Assembly: GCA_965227905.1 (NCBI GenBank)
Contig: OZ245780.1
Coordinates: 2,542,001-2,606,000 of the forward strand
DNA length: 64,000 nucleotides
Direction of reading: 5' to 3'
Source of the DNA: CBDDHT01 sp965227905
Lineage (GTDB): Bacteria; Pseudomonadota; Alphaproteobacteria; Rhizobiales; Methyloligellaceae
In this document: one piece after another, positions 1 through 8,411 of the stretch
Layout of the letters: the number at the start of each line of letters is the position of its first letter
How positions within the stretch are numbered: position 1 is the stretch's first letter
Position numbers and translations under genes: made by a program
Notes under the pieces: generated by a model
What the model was told of the DNA's origin: nothing
Database searches by the model: none
What the model saw: the letters and a program-made list of their open reading frames with translations, nothing else

Positions 1-1
1 G

Positions 2-172
2 GCAGTAATCACCGATCCGGTCTATACGGCCAAGACATTGGCAGGATTTCTGGCCCGAGCACGTGATGCTGCGCCGACCAGCAGAATGCTCATGATCCAT
101 ACAGGCGGAATGCCCGCGGTGTTTGCCTATGAGAAGGATGTTGCTGCAGCTTTCTTGCCTGACGCCGGTTAG
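2..172 (+). CDS. PLP-dependent ACC deaminase / D-cysteine desulfhydrase family protein, C-terminal fragment
   Basis: The window opens inside this gene; only the last 56 codons are present. The visible tail reads DPVYTAKTLAGFL, then MLMIHTGGMPAVFAYEKDV. The DPVYTxKxLAG block and the HTGGxPAxFAY block are the typical C-terminal signature of the tryptophan-synthase-beta-like family that includes 1-aminocyclopropane-1-carboxylate deaminase and D-cysteine desulfhydrase. The active-site lysine region lies outside the window, so which reaction it catalyses cannot be decided. Its stop codon overlaps the end of the convergent phosphopantetheinyl transferase gene by 4 bases, so the two genes share a 3' end with no room for a separate terminator. 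Family assignment is from motif recognition only. Confidence 0.7.
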   Translation, partial: AVITDPVYTAKTLAGFLARARDAAPTSRMLMIHTGGMPAVFAYEKDVAAAFLPDAG

Positions 173-876
173 AGCGATCTGGTCCGGAACAGAGTCTTGG
201 CCGGAACATTCTCAATTGTTGCAACACTGACGATATAGGGGATGCCTTCAAGCAACACCCGACTTTCAGAGATATTGAAGGCGAGGCCAGGCTTGAGGAC
301 ACTTTCCGACACTCTGACAGCGAGAGGGTCGAGTGCGACTTCGAACGTCGTAAACTGAATGCCCATTCCCAGACCAAGGGCCTTGCCGCAGGCCTCTTTG
401 ACCGTCCAAAGCCGAATGAAGCGATCCCATTGTTCTCGCCTTCCAAGCAGGCGCAGCATACCCTGCTCACGCGCTGTCAAAACATCCGGGACAATTTCCA
501 GTCGCAAGTCAGGTAATGCACTTTCGACATCAATACCTATTGGCCCATTTCCGCTGATCGCCACCGCGACGCAACTTCCGGAGTGAGAAAGATTGAACGC
601 AATTTGCGGTAGTCCGTCCTTAACTTCTGGTTTGCCATTGGCGTCGATACGGAATGACCAGTCTTCGGATGCTATTTCCCCTTCTGAGGCTTCCCGCAGG
701 GCATGTCGGAGCAAGGCCCGCGCGGCTAGAAACCGATCACGGTCTGCAGGTTGACGGAATCGCGCGGCATGCTCGCGCTCATCTTTGCTTGGCGGCTCGA
801 GCGCACCTGGAAGCTGCAGTGCTTCCTTGGTCGAGGCTATCCACACATCTGCAATGTTGTTTCCTGATGCACTCAT
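169..876 (-). CDS. 4'-phosphopantetheinyl transferase superfamily protein
   Basis: This 235-residue protein is of the Sfp/AcpT type, which moves 4'-phosphopantetheine from CoA to the serine of a carrier protein. The family signatures are present in order: FNLSHSGSCVAVA, then GPIGIDVES (the metal-binding G-I-D), then RLWTVKEACGKALGLGM, matching the W-x-x-K-E-A-x-x-K core. The length is normal for a stand-alone Sfp-type enzyme. It lies 31 bases downstream of the large NRPS gene on the same strand, so its natural substrate is very probably that protein's carrier domain. The ribosome site before the ATG is weak, fitting a downstream operon gene. Family is clear; partner specificity is inferred from position. 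Confidence 0.9.
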   Translation of the reverse strand: MSASGNNIADVWIASTKEALQLPGALEPPSKDEREHAARFRQPADRDRFLAARALLRHALREASEGEIASEDWSFRIDANGKPEVKDGLPQIAFNLSHSGSCVAVAISGNGPIGIDVESALPDLRLEIVPDVLTAREQGMLRLLGRREQWDRFIRLWTVKEACGKALGLGMGIQFTTFEVALDPLAVRVSESVLKPGLAFNISESRVLLEGIPYIVSVATIENVPAKTLFRTRSL

Positions 877-907
877 TTCAGAATTCTCACTCTTGCCTTA
901 GAGGTAT

Positions 908-3900
908 TCACAACTGACGACCGGCAGATGAAGCGTTATGAGCTTCATCCGCGGCCAGCGGAGCGGGGCAGTCTGTGAGATCGAGTTCATCGATTGTATC
1001 CACGCGCGGCCTTACCGTGTCGATCCGCTCGGGAGACGCGCATCGGATCTCGCAGCTTGTCTGAGGCTTGGCTGGAACACGCGTTGGTTTGGCAGGATTG
1101 CCGAGCCAGACCGAATTGGCATCGAGAATTTCGCCTTTCATCACGAATGAGTCGAGACCGATAAGCACATTCTCTCCCATCGTCACGCCATAGTGGATGA
1201 AGGCGCCGGTTCCGATGGTGCACCCTTGGGCAATCGTAACGGTATCGGACTTGAACACGCCTTCCTCCAGCGAGTGGCCCTGGATCGTCGTCGCGGCATT
1301 GAGGTTGGTGTCGTCGCCGACTGTGATGAGGGTTTTCTCGAGGAAGCCGCATCCGTCGTCAAAAACGCGCTTCCCAATCTTCACACCCTGTAGACGGGAG
1401 AACAGGTTCTTCAGCGGCGTACCGTTGAACAGCCCGGCAAGGGGATTTTCCGACAGCTTCCAGTGACGTTCGTGGAACCAGAAATAGTCGTCATAGATCG
1501 ATACCACCCGCGGTGTAAGCCGCCCGAAGAGCAGGCTTGCGCGCTCGATCAGCGGATAGAACAGGAACGCGAAGGCAAGCGCACCGACACCCGCGGCGAA
1601 GATCGGCAGAACGCCGTAGAGCGGATAGTAGAGTAGGCCTGCATAGGTGAGCAGGAGGCTGACGAACGAGACCATCCAGTTGCTGGCGAGGAACAGCAGA
1701 ACCGTTACGAGATTGTGCCGGTTCTTGGCCGCAAGCTGCTGCAGGCGACTCGCCTCGTCGAGGTCGTCGTCGAATGTCCGATCCCGTTCATTTGCGCGCG
1801 GGATCTCGAAGGCCGGAGCTCCGAGCAGGCCGACATTCTCACGCACGGGTCCGTCGATCGGAATCATGGTCTTGGTACCGAACAGGCAATTGCTGCCCGT
1901 CTTGGCGCCGGCCGGGAAATGGATGTTGTTCCCCAGATAGTTCTTGTCGCCGATCGCGACCTTGCTCAGCCGGAAGGACGAGCTCGACATTTCCGCGTTC
2001 ATCATGGCCAGGCCGTCCGAGACCATGGTTCCGCTGCCGATTTCGCAGAGGAGCGGATTGTCATGCTTCTGGGTCGTGCCGAAGTTGGAACCCGTCTGCT
2101 CGATGGTGTTCAGGTTCCAGCCGACCAGCCGCAGATAGTGGACGACCGCTGAGCTGTCGCCGAACAGGATGTTGAAGAACCTCGAATTGGTGGCGCGGCT
2201 GACGATGCTTTGCACGAAATAGTGCCAGCCATACAGCGCATAGACACGATCGGGCCGCAGAAACCGGTTCGCCAGTCGCGGGATGGCAAAGATGGCGAGC
2301 AGGCCGAGCAGTATGGCCGCGATGACAAATCCGAAGGATAGCAACGCCATTTCTCCGGCGAGCGATAGAAGGACCGAAAGGGGGGCGGTATAGTCCAGTC
2401 CGCTTCCATTGGTCCACTGGTAGGTCGCCGGAAACAAGTAGTAGGAGATGATCACCGCGAGCGGGGCCAGAACGGCAAAGCCGAAGACCGCGGGGCCAAG
2501 CGTGTAGAGCCAACGCCGGAGCGCCGAGCAGGGCATCGGATCGAGCCCGCAATAGTTGGTCTCGGTCTCTTCGGCCGGGCAGCCGTGATAGCGCTTTCCG
2601 TCCGCGATGCTCTGGCCGGCCATGAGAGAGGAGGCATGGCCGAGCTGGCCTTCGCGTCCGATCTCGGTGTCGATATCGATGACGCTGCCCTGCCCGACGA
2701 ACGCGTGGTCGCCGATGGCGATGGTGCCAGTGTAGATATAGTTGTTCTGTGCCTTGTAGCCCTGAACGATCGCGTCGTTGCGGATGATGACATCGTCGCC
2801 GATGGTCAGTAGATCCGTGCAGACGGGCAACAACTTGGCGCGAATAACCACGTTGCGGCCGATCTTTGCGCCGAGCATCCGAAGATAGGCGTTGTAGACA
2901 GGCGTTCCCACGAAGGCCGCCATGGGCGAGGTTCGCATCAGGAATTTTACGACCCAGAAGCGGAAATATCTTGCGCTCCAGATCGGAATGGCCTCTTCCC
3001 TCCAACGACCGATCAGTATCCACTTCGCGACGATCGACAGGCTTGAGAAGCCGACGAAAGACGCCGCCGCGAAGGTGACGATGCGGAGATAGAGAGCCGG
3101 AAGGTCCTCGATCTTCGCGTAGGTCCATTCAAAGCCGGTCACGAGAGCCCAGACGCCGAGCAATCCGTAGGCAAGACCGAATACAAGCTGCATCGCGCCG
3201 CAGGCGTAGTAGCTGAGATCGGATGCCACATGCGGCGGGTCGGTTTTGATCTCGATATCCGGCGAGGACGCGAAATCCTGCGTTTCCAGAAGACGTGCCA
3301 GTTTCTCGACCGTCGGGTTCTGGTAGACATCACGCATGGAGATGTCCGGCAGACCGGCGGATTGTCTTAACTCGGAACCGAACCGGGCCATCAGGAGCGA
3401 ATGAGCACCAAGATCGAGGAAGAAGTCGTCCGTGATCGAGACGCGCTCAACCCGGAGCACGGATGCGAGCACGTCGGCGACGGTGCGCTCCATGTCCGTA
3501 GCCGGTGCGACATAGTCGGCGGACTGTAGGCTGACCCGTGGGCCGGATGGCGCCGGAAGGTTCTTGCGATCCGCCTTGTCGCTCACAGTCATGGGGATCA
3601 TGTCGAGTTCTTCGAGGAAGGCCGGCACCATATAGGAGGGCAGGTTCTGCTTGAGACGCTCGAGCAGCCCCTCCTGGGAGGGGCGTTCCGCGCCGTCCAC
3701 AAGGGAGTAGTAGGCGACCAACTCGACGGCGCCGGGCTCGGGTTCGTAGATGTCGACAACGGCCTGGCCGATTGCCGGAACGTCCAGGAGAACGGCTTCG
3801 ATCTCGCCGAGCTCGATCCGATAGCCCCGGATCTTGACCTGGGTATCGATCCGGCCGTGGAATTCGACCTCGCCATCCTCGTTGATGCGGCCGAGGTCGC

Positions 3901-5098
3901 CGGTGCGATAGATCCTATCTGACGGATTGTTCTCGACGCCGACGAAGTCGGGAATGAATTTCTCGTCGGTCAGTTCTTCGCGATTGAGATAGCCGCGCGC
4001 CAGGCCGATACCGGCGATGCAGATCTCGCCCATTCCGCCCGGCTCGACCAGCCGCGCCTCGTCTTCGGCCAGGACCAGGATCGTGTAGGTCGGGAGGGGA
4101 CCGCCGATCGTCACGGTCTTGTTCGGAACAAGCTCGGTGAGCGTGGCGGTAACCGTCGCCTCCGTTGGTCCATAGGCGTTTAGGATCGTTCGCCCCGGGC
4201 GGTGCCACCGGGTGACGATGTCCTGCGGGCAGGCCTCGCCGGAAACGATGAGCAGCCGCATCTCCGGCAGATCGCGGTCGATCGTAGCTAGCAGTGTCGG
4301 CACGCAGCACATGGCCGAAACGCGCTTCTCGAACAGGAAGTCCGCCAGTTCGTTGCCGACCATCTTGTAGCCGGGTTTGGCCGGAACCAGTGTGGCGCCG
4401 GCAATCAGGGGCACCCAGATTTCTTCGACGGAGAAATCGAAGGCAATCGTCAGACCCTGATAGACGCGGTCCAGCGCGTTGTAGCCATAGACTTCCACGG
4501 CGACCCGCACGAAGTTGCAGATACTGGCATGGTCGATGGCGACTCCCTTTGGCTTACCCGTCGTTCCGGATGTGTAGATGATGTAGCTGAGCTCATCGGA
4601 GGCCACGCCTTTTTCGTCGGCAGAGAGCCGGGCGGTATCCTGGCGGTCGATATCGGTTGCGACTGCGTCGAGATAGATCCGCACGGTCGAGAGTTCCTCG
4701 ACCTTTTCCTCGAACGCCGAGAGCGACAACATCGCCTTGACACCGGCGTCCTCGAGGATGAAGTCGATCCGGTCGTTGGGGAAGCTGCAGTCGAAGGGAA
4801 CGTATGCGGCGTTGATTTTGAGAACCGCCAGCATGGCAATGTAGCTCTCGACGGTCTTGTCGAAAAGAAGCCCGATCCGGTCGCCGGAACCGAGACCCCG
4901 ATCACGCAGATATCGTGCGACCTGGTTGGCTCGGTTGTCCAGTTCCCGAAACGTGGTCACGCCGTCCTCGGCATCGACCGCCGGATGATCGCCACCGAAT
5001 TCGGCTTCGAGTTCGTCAACGCGGCATTCGAAAAGATGGTCCAGTCGCTCTCCCTCTTTCCAGCGGATCGCGTTGTCGTGGGTGTTGCAGGTCAACAT
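908..5098 (-). CDS. Pls/PosA-type membrane non-ribosomal peptide synthetase (A-T-TM/hexapeptide)
   Basis: This 1396-residue protein has one adenylation domain, one carrier domain and a long membrane C-terminal half, with no ordinary condensation or thioesterase domain. Adenylation motifs: YTSGTTGKPKG at 175-185 (A3), NAYGPTEATV near 307-316 (A5), YRTGDLGR near 397-404 (A7), then a degenerate A10, SDKADRKNLP, near 506-515. The carrier motif LGAHSLLM has its phosphopantetheine serine at 567. From about 630 on, pairs of hydrophobic segments alternate with three hexapeptide-repeat (left-handed beta-helix) blocks, for example IGRNVVIRAK, IGDDVIIR and IGTGAFIHYG. This is the architecture of epsilon-poly-L-lysine synthetase (about 1300 residues), where the tail links side-chain amines repeatedly. 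The aminotransferase 84 bases upstream suggests L-2,4-diaminobutyrate as monomer. Product and substrate are inferred. Confidence 0.9.
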   Translation of the reverse strand: MLTCNTHDNAIRWKEGERLDHLFECRVDELEAEFGGDHPAVDAEDGVTTFRELDNRANQVARYLRDRGLGSGDRIGLLFDKTVESYIAMLAVLKINAAYVPFDCSFPNDRIDFILEDAGVKAMLSLSAFEEKVEELSTVRIYLDAVATDIDRQDTARLSADEKGVASDELSYIIYTSGTTGKPKGVAIDHASICNFVRVAVEVYGYNALDRVYQGLTIAFDFSVEEIWVPLIAGATLVPAKPGYKMVGNELADFLFEKRVSAMCCVPTLLATIDRDLPEMRLLIVSGEACPQDIVTRWHRPGRTILNAYGPTEATVTATLTELVPNKTVTIGGPLPTYTILVLAEDEARLVEPGGMGEICIAGIGLARGYLNREELTDEKFIPDFVGVENNPSDRIYRTGDLGRINEDGEVEFHGRIDTQVKIRGYRIELGEIEAVLLDVPAIGQAVVDIYEPEPGAVELVAYYSLVDGAERPSQEGLLERLKQNLPSYMVPAFLEELDMIPMTVSDKADRKNLPAPSGPRVSLQSADYVAPATDMERTVADVLASVLRVERVSITDDFFLDLGAHSLLMARFGSELRQSAGLPDISMRDVYQNPTVEKLARLLETQDFASSPDIEIKTDPPHVASDLSYYACGAMQLVFGLAYGLLGVWALVTGFEWTYAKIEDLPALYLRIVTFAAASFVGFSSLSIVAKWILIGRWREEAIPIWSARYFRFWVVKFLMRTSPMAAFVGTPVYNAYLRMLGAKIGRNVVIRAKLLPVCTDLLTIGDDVIIRNDAIVQGYKAQNNYIYTGTIAIGDHAFVGQGSVIDIDTEIGREGQLGHASSLMAGQSIADGKRYHGCPAEETETNYCGLDPMPCSALRRWLYTLGPAVFGFAVLAPLAVIISYYLFPATYQWTNGSGLDYTAPLSVLLSLAGEMALLSFGFVIAAILLGLLAIFAIPRLANRFLRPDRVYALYGWHYFVQSIVSRATNSRFFNILFGDSSAVVHYLRLVGWNLNTIEQTGSNFGTTQKHDNPLLCEIGSGTMVSDGLAMMNAEMSSSSFRLSKVAIGDKNYLGNNIHFPAGAKTGSNCLFGTKTMIPIDGPVRENVGLLGAPAFEIPRANERDRTFDDDLDEASRLQQLAAKNRHNLVTVLLFLASNWMVSFVSLLLTYAGLLYYPLYGVLPIFAAGVGALAFAFLFYPLIERASLLFGRLTPRVVSIYDDYFWFHERHWKLSENPLAGLFNGTPLKNLFSRLQGVKIGKRVFDDGCGFLEKTLITVGDDTNLNAATTIQGHSLEEGVFKSDTVTIAQGCTIGTGAFIHYGVTMGENVLIGLDSFVMKGEILDANSVWLGNPAKPTRVPAKPQTSCEIRCASPERIDTVRPRVDTIDELDLTDCPAPLAADEAHNASSAGRQL

Positions 5099-5182
5099 CG
5101 GGCTATTCCCTAAGCTCTCGTTCCAGTTGGGGGATAACGCCGGACCGGAGACACGGGGTCCGGTCCGGCGGATTCGGCACGC

Positions 5183-6682
5183 TCAGTGGGTTGTGCGGTT
5201 CTGCGAGGAGCGTTGGCGGCGGGCGCCGGTCGGCGGCAGGGCGGGCAGCGCGGCAGTGGACTCCGCAGGCTTCGGCTGCTCTTCCGCGGGGCCGGCAAAG
5301 GCTTGCGCGAAGCTCGCCTCCAGGATGTCCAGGCCTTCGTCAAGCTCGGCGTCGGTGATGGTCAGCGGCATGAAGCATTTGACGACTTCGTCGAAAGGTC
5401 CCGACCGCTCGATAATCAGGCCGCGCTCGAAGGCAATTGCCGTGACGGCGGCAGCTTGATCTGGGTCGGCACAACGAACGCCGCGCATCATGCCGCGACC
5501 ACGCACATCGATGAGCTGATTTGGAAACCGATCGACCATAGCTTGCAGTCGCTGACCGAGATGTTCGGACTTGACCGCCAATGCCGCCTCGAAGAGCCCG
5601 TCGCGCCAATAAAGTTCGAGCATGGCTGCTGCGGTGATGAAGGCGAGATTGTTACCGCGGAAGGTGCCGTTGTGCTCGCCTGGCTTCCAAACATCGAGCG
5701 AGCGTTCGATAAGGACGACAGAGAATGGCAAGCCATATCCCGAGAGTGACTTCGACAGTGTCACGATGTCAGGTTTGATTCCGGCAGGCTCGAAACTGAA
5801 GAACGTACCGGTGCGACCGGATCCAGCCTGAATGTCATCGACGATCAGCAGAATCTTGTGCTCTTTGCACAGAGCTGCCAGCCGTTGGAGCCATTCGATG
5901 CGCGCGGCATTCAAACCACCTTCGCCTTGAATGGCCTCGACAATCACAGCTGCAGGATGATCCATACCGCTGGAGGGGTCGGACAGCATTTTCTCCAGAT
6001 AGGCGATGGTGTCGACGTCATCGCCGAAATAGCCGTCGAATGGCATGAACGTCGCGCCATAGAGAGGCACGCCAGAGGCTTTGCGAAAATGCTGATTGCC
6101 CGTCATGGCGAGGGCGCCAGTGGAGCAGCCATGGAAGCCATTGGTGAATGCGACGATGTTTGACCGGCCGGTCACTTTGCGGGCGATCTTGAGTGCGGCC
6201 TCGACAGCATTTGTTCCGGTTGGGCCTGTGAACTGCACAACATAGTCGAGATCGCGCGGGGCAAAGATGGTGTCCCGCATCGCCGTCAGGAATTTCTCCT
6301 TGGCAGCGGTATGAAGGTCAAGGCTGTGGCTGATCGCGTCCGACGAGATGTAGTCGACCAACGCCTGTTTCAGGGCTGGATTGTTGTGGCCATAGTTCAA
6401 CGATCCAGCACCGGCGAGAAAGTCGAGATAGCGATTGCCATCGACATCCCAAAGCTCGACGCCGAGTGCGCGATCGAATGTTCGCGGAAAGGCTCGGGCG
6501 TATGATTGCACCTTGGACTCGAATCTGTCGAAGATGCTTGCTTTGGGTTCAATTGCCGTATTCTGACGACCTACCGAGCTCTCGGTTTGAATAGCTGTTG
6601 CGGCGAATTCGAGAGAGTAGGGGATCACTTGCGCGTCTTTGGCAGCCAATCCAGCTTGATAGTTTTCGTGTGCGGTTAGCAT
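5183..6682 (-). CDS. ectB: diaminobutyrate--2-oxoglutarate transaminase (EctB-type)
   Basis: This 499-residue class III PLP aminotransferase should convert L-aspartate semialdehyde plus an amino donor into L-2,4-diaminobutyrate. Its core closely follows EctB: IFDRFESKVQSYARAFP from residue 50, FLAGAGSLNYGHNNP near 88-102, IVEAIQGEGG near 247-256, VDDIQAGSGRTG near 281-292, the PLP lysine at 311 in TLSKSLSGYGLP, then EHNGTFRGNN. It is longer than usual by about 45 residues at each end, and the Pro/Ala/Arg-rich tail looks disordered. Neither EctA nor EctC lies nearby, so ectoine synthesis is not the obvious role. Instead it precedes the A-T membrane NRPS by 84 bases, which points to monomer supply. 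A GGAAAG ribosome site precedes the ATG. Confidence 0.88.
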   Translation of the reverse strand: MLTAHENYQAGLAAKDAQVIPYSLEFAATAIQTESSVGRQNTAIEPKASIFDRFESKVQSYARAFPRTFDRALGVELWDVDGNRYLDFLAGAGSLNYGHNNPALKQALVDYISSDAISHSLDLHTAAKEKFLTAMRDTIFAPRDLDYVVQFTGPTGTNAVEAALKIARKVTGRSNIVAFTNGFHGCSTGALAMTGNQHFRKASGVPLYGATFMPFDGYFGDDVDTIAYLEKMLSDPSSGMDHPAAVIVEAIQGEGGLNAARIEWLQRLAALCKEHKILLIVDDIQAGSGRTGTFFSFEPAGIKPDIVTLSKSLSGYGLPFSVVLIERSLDVWKPGEHNGTFRGNNLAFITAAAMLELYWRDGLFEAALAVKSEHLGQRLQAMVDRFPNQLIDVRGRGMMRGVRCADPDQAAAVTAIAFERGLIIERSGPFDEVVKCFMPLTITDAELDEGLDILEASFAQAFAGPAEEQPKPAESTAALPALPPTGARRQRSSQNRTTH

Positions 6683-6729
6683 GAGTTCGTTCTTTCCAAT
6701 TGCATGTTGTGGCGGCCGATTGCAGCGTC

Positions 6730-7014
6730 CTAGCGGGTGGCATGGGCGCAGCGTGATTGGCTCCGTTGATGGGAATTACTGCGGCGGGTGGCGGCAGTGG
6801 CGGTCAGTTTCGGACGGGCGATGATTTCAGCGTTCTGGCCGAACTCGTCACGGATGAACCGAAACGCAGATCGTCGATCTTGGAAGAAGCCGCCGCGGCG
6901 GTCGGCTTCATCACGCACGAACCATCCGCCTTTGGGTGTTGCGCTAACATGGATGCGATCTGGAGCAACGGTGGCGATCCGGGAATCGCTCGTCTTTGTA
7001 TTGGTTGTGGGCAC
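6730..7014 (-). CDS. small hypothetical protein heading the NRPS operon
   Basis: This 94-residue frame starts at GTG with a good ribosome site (TTGGAGAAAA, 4-5 bases before the start) and ends 47 bases before the aminotransferase gene, on the same strand. The middle (IHVSATPKGGWFVRDEADRR, then a short helix SAFRFIRDEFG) looks like a compact beta-beta-beta-alpha domain of the kind seen in DUF2188-like proteins. That is a pattern impression, not a confirmed match. The last 30 residues are rich in Arg, Ser and Thr and probably disordered. It would be the first gene of the operon. I do not know its function. Competing frames on the other strand lack a ribosome site and any domain-like composition. 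Confidence 0.5.
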   Translation of the reverse strand: MPTTNTKTSDSRIATVAPDRIHVSATPKGGWFVRDEADRRGGFFQDRRSAFRFIRDEFGQNAEIIARPKLTATAATRRSNSHQRSQSRCAHATR

Positions 7015-7117
7015 TGTCTTTTCTCCAAGGGTTCAACGTGATGATTTCCAAGCTCCACCGTGAAATGGGGCAGGGATACAAAGGCGCTTGTGCGCTTCAT
7101 CACATCGATGGGGGCGG

Positions 7118-7695
7118 TTGGAGAAAAGTGATTTAAATCAGCTTCTTAATAAGTGTTTCAGCACTGTATCAAAGGCTGTTTTGCGCTTTGGCCGTGATGA
7201 ATTGCCGCCGCCGAGCGTGCGCTAAACGACGCTCTGACACTGTTCCAAGCCACCAAGGGTGTCATCCTCGATCAATCGATCGATCAAGGCGGATACGACA
7301 AGCTCGCACGGGCGGTCGCTCGCCGATTTACGGACAGGCCAAGAATTGGCTATTCCAAGTTTGCGGCTGATGATGACGAGCAGCAGCCTCAAGTCATCAT
7401 GATCCAGCCGCGTGAGCGACCGCACGGGTGGATACTGAGCCTTTCCAACGAGGCATATCCCGATTATCGAGAGCGCTTGTGGGAAGGGAAGGCAATCCCA
7501 TCAACAGTCAAACTCGAAGTCTTTTCCGAAACCGACCGTTTCAAAGGACATGTCGGTGCAATTGGCAGGATCGTCGATTTGACTCACTCAAAGAGTGAGC
7601 AGCCTGTCTCGGCAAGCACGACCGGCGGTCTGAGAGAACAACCGCCGATCGAAAGGAATCATGCAGATGCGGAGTGCCGACTACTTGTCCGCTAG
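7118..7695 (+). pseudogene. hypothetical gene apparently broken by a frameshift
   Basis: Two frames read as one protein. The first, from a TTG near 7118, runs EKSDLNQLLNKCF...VLRFGRDELPP and stops at 7223-7225. The second is open from 7201 and reads ERALNDALTLFQATKGVILD...GYDKLARAVARRF...HGWILSLSNEAYPDYRERLW, with the stop at 7695. A slip of one base in the CCGCCGCCG run at 7205-7213 joins them naturally (DELPP-AERALNDA). Both parts have ordinary protein composition, while the second has no usual start codon. The last 50 residues look less coding and overlap the cytochrome gene by 15 bases. I recognise no family. It could be a decayed gene, a sequencing error, or a separate short protein starting at the ATG at 7399. 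Confidence 0.35.
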
Positions 7696-8253
7696 TGCGG
7701 GATAACCGCGAGTGTAGATCCAGTCTGTTTTCTCGGCCGGTATGTGACAGGCCAGGCATTCCTCTTCGAAATTCTTGGTCTTCGTTTTGGTGGGTGAGTC
7801 GGCATCGAACCATGCCCAACCCCAGCCTTTGCCCCAAAGCGGGTTGCCTTTGAAGCGGTCCTTCTGATCCTTCACCATGACGAACCAGCCCTTTAAAGCC
7901 TTTACGTGGCTGACCGTTCCGGTGGTGAGATCTTCCGTTGCCGTCTCGCGCACTTCCTTGATCAATACCGCGCCGTCGGGAAACGCGCCTGACTTTCTGT
8001 AGGCTTCAATGACTCCGGGTTGCGTATAGACCGTGTGCATCTCTTTCGCGCCGGTTTTTTTGTCGTCGTCGAGGACGGACCATGTGCCGAGATATTGCCA
8101 AAGTGCCCGGTAATCGGCATCGGGAAGACGGATCGCGCCGTCCTTGTCGACCGCTGTGCTAAAACCATCGGGGGCGGCATTGACGGGCAGGATCAGGGCG
8201 ACGGCGCCAGCGACACCGGCAATTGCTATTGCCGTCTTGAGTGTTCGCAACAT
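7681..8253 (-). CDS. cytochrome P460 family periplasmic haem protein
   Basis: This 190-residue protein has a cleavable signal peptide (hydrophobic core about residues 7-24, ending PVNA-AP) and one c-type haem site, CLACH, near the C terminus. After it comes PAEKTDWIYTRGYP, the usual end of cytochrome P460 domains. The middle (LGTWSVLDD...EMHTVYTQPG...GWFVMVKD...WGWAWFD) also matches the family fold. Family members bind haem covalently in the periplasm; the best-known ones oxidise hydroxylamine, but most, probably including this one, have no assigned substrate. The crosslinking lysine is not assigned here. The start is fixed by a strong ribosome site (GAGGAAAGACCC-ATG). It is transcribed away from a LysR gene 158 bases off, a possible regulator. 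Confidence 0.85.
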   Translation of the reverse strand: MLRTLKTAIAIAGVAGAVALILPVNAAPDGFSTAVDKDGAIRLPDADYRALWQYLGTWSVLDDDKKTGAKEMHTVYTQPGVIEAYRKSGAFPDGAVLIKEVRETATEDLTTGTVSHVKALKGWFVMVKDQKDRFKGNPLWGKGWGWAWFDADSPTKTKTKNFEEECLACHIPAEKTDWIYTRGYPALADK

Positions 8254-8411
8254 GGGTCTTTCCTCGTGAATATTGTCGTGTCCGACTTGAAGTCATGTTC
8301 GCTAGGATCATTGTCACACTCGAAAGCTGCCGTGAAATACCGATGCTTCATGACGCCGATAACTTGTGGTAATCGGGCTGTGTTAGATGAGGTGCACAGG
8401 AGGCGCCGACA

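Noticed and set aside
2061..3128. 355-codon second frame on the minus strand inside the NRPS gene
   Set aside because: The NRPS frame carries membrane segments and hexapeptide repeats here; the alternative is Arg/His-rich without structure.
5183..6682. Ectoine biosynthesis operon
   Set aside because: Only the EctB-type gene is present; no EctA acetyltransferase or EctC synthase lies on either side.
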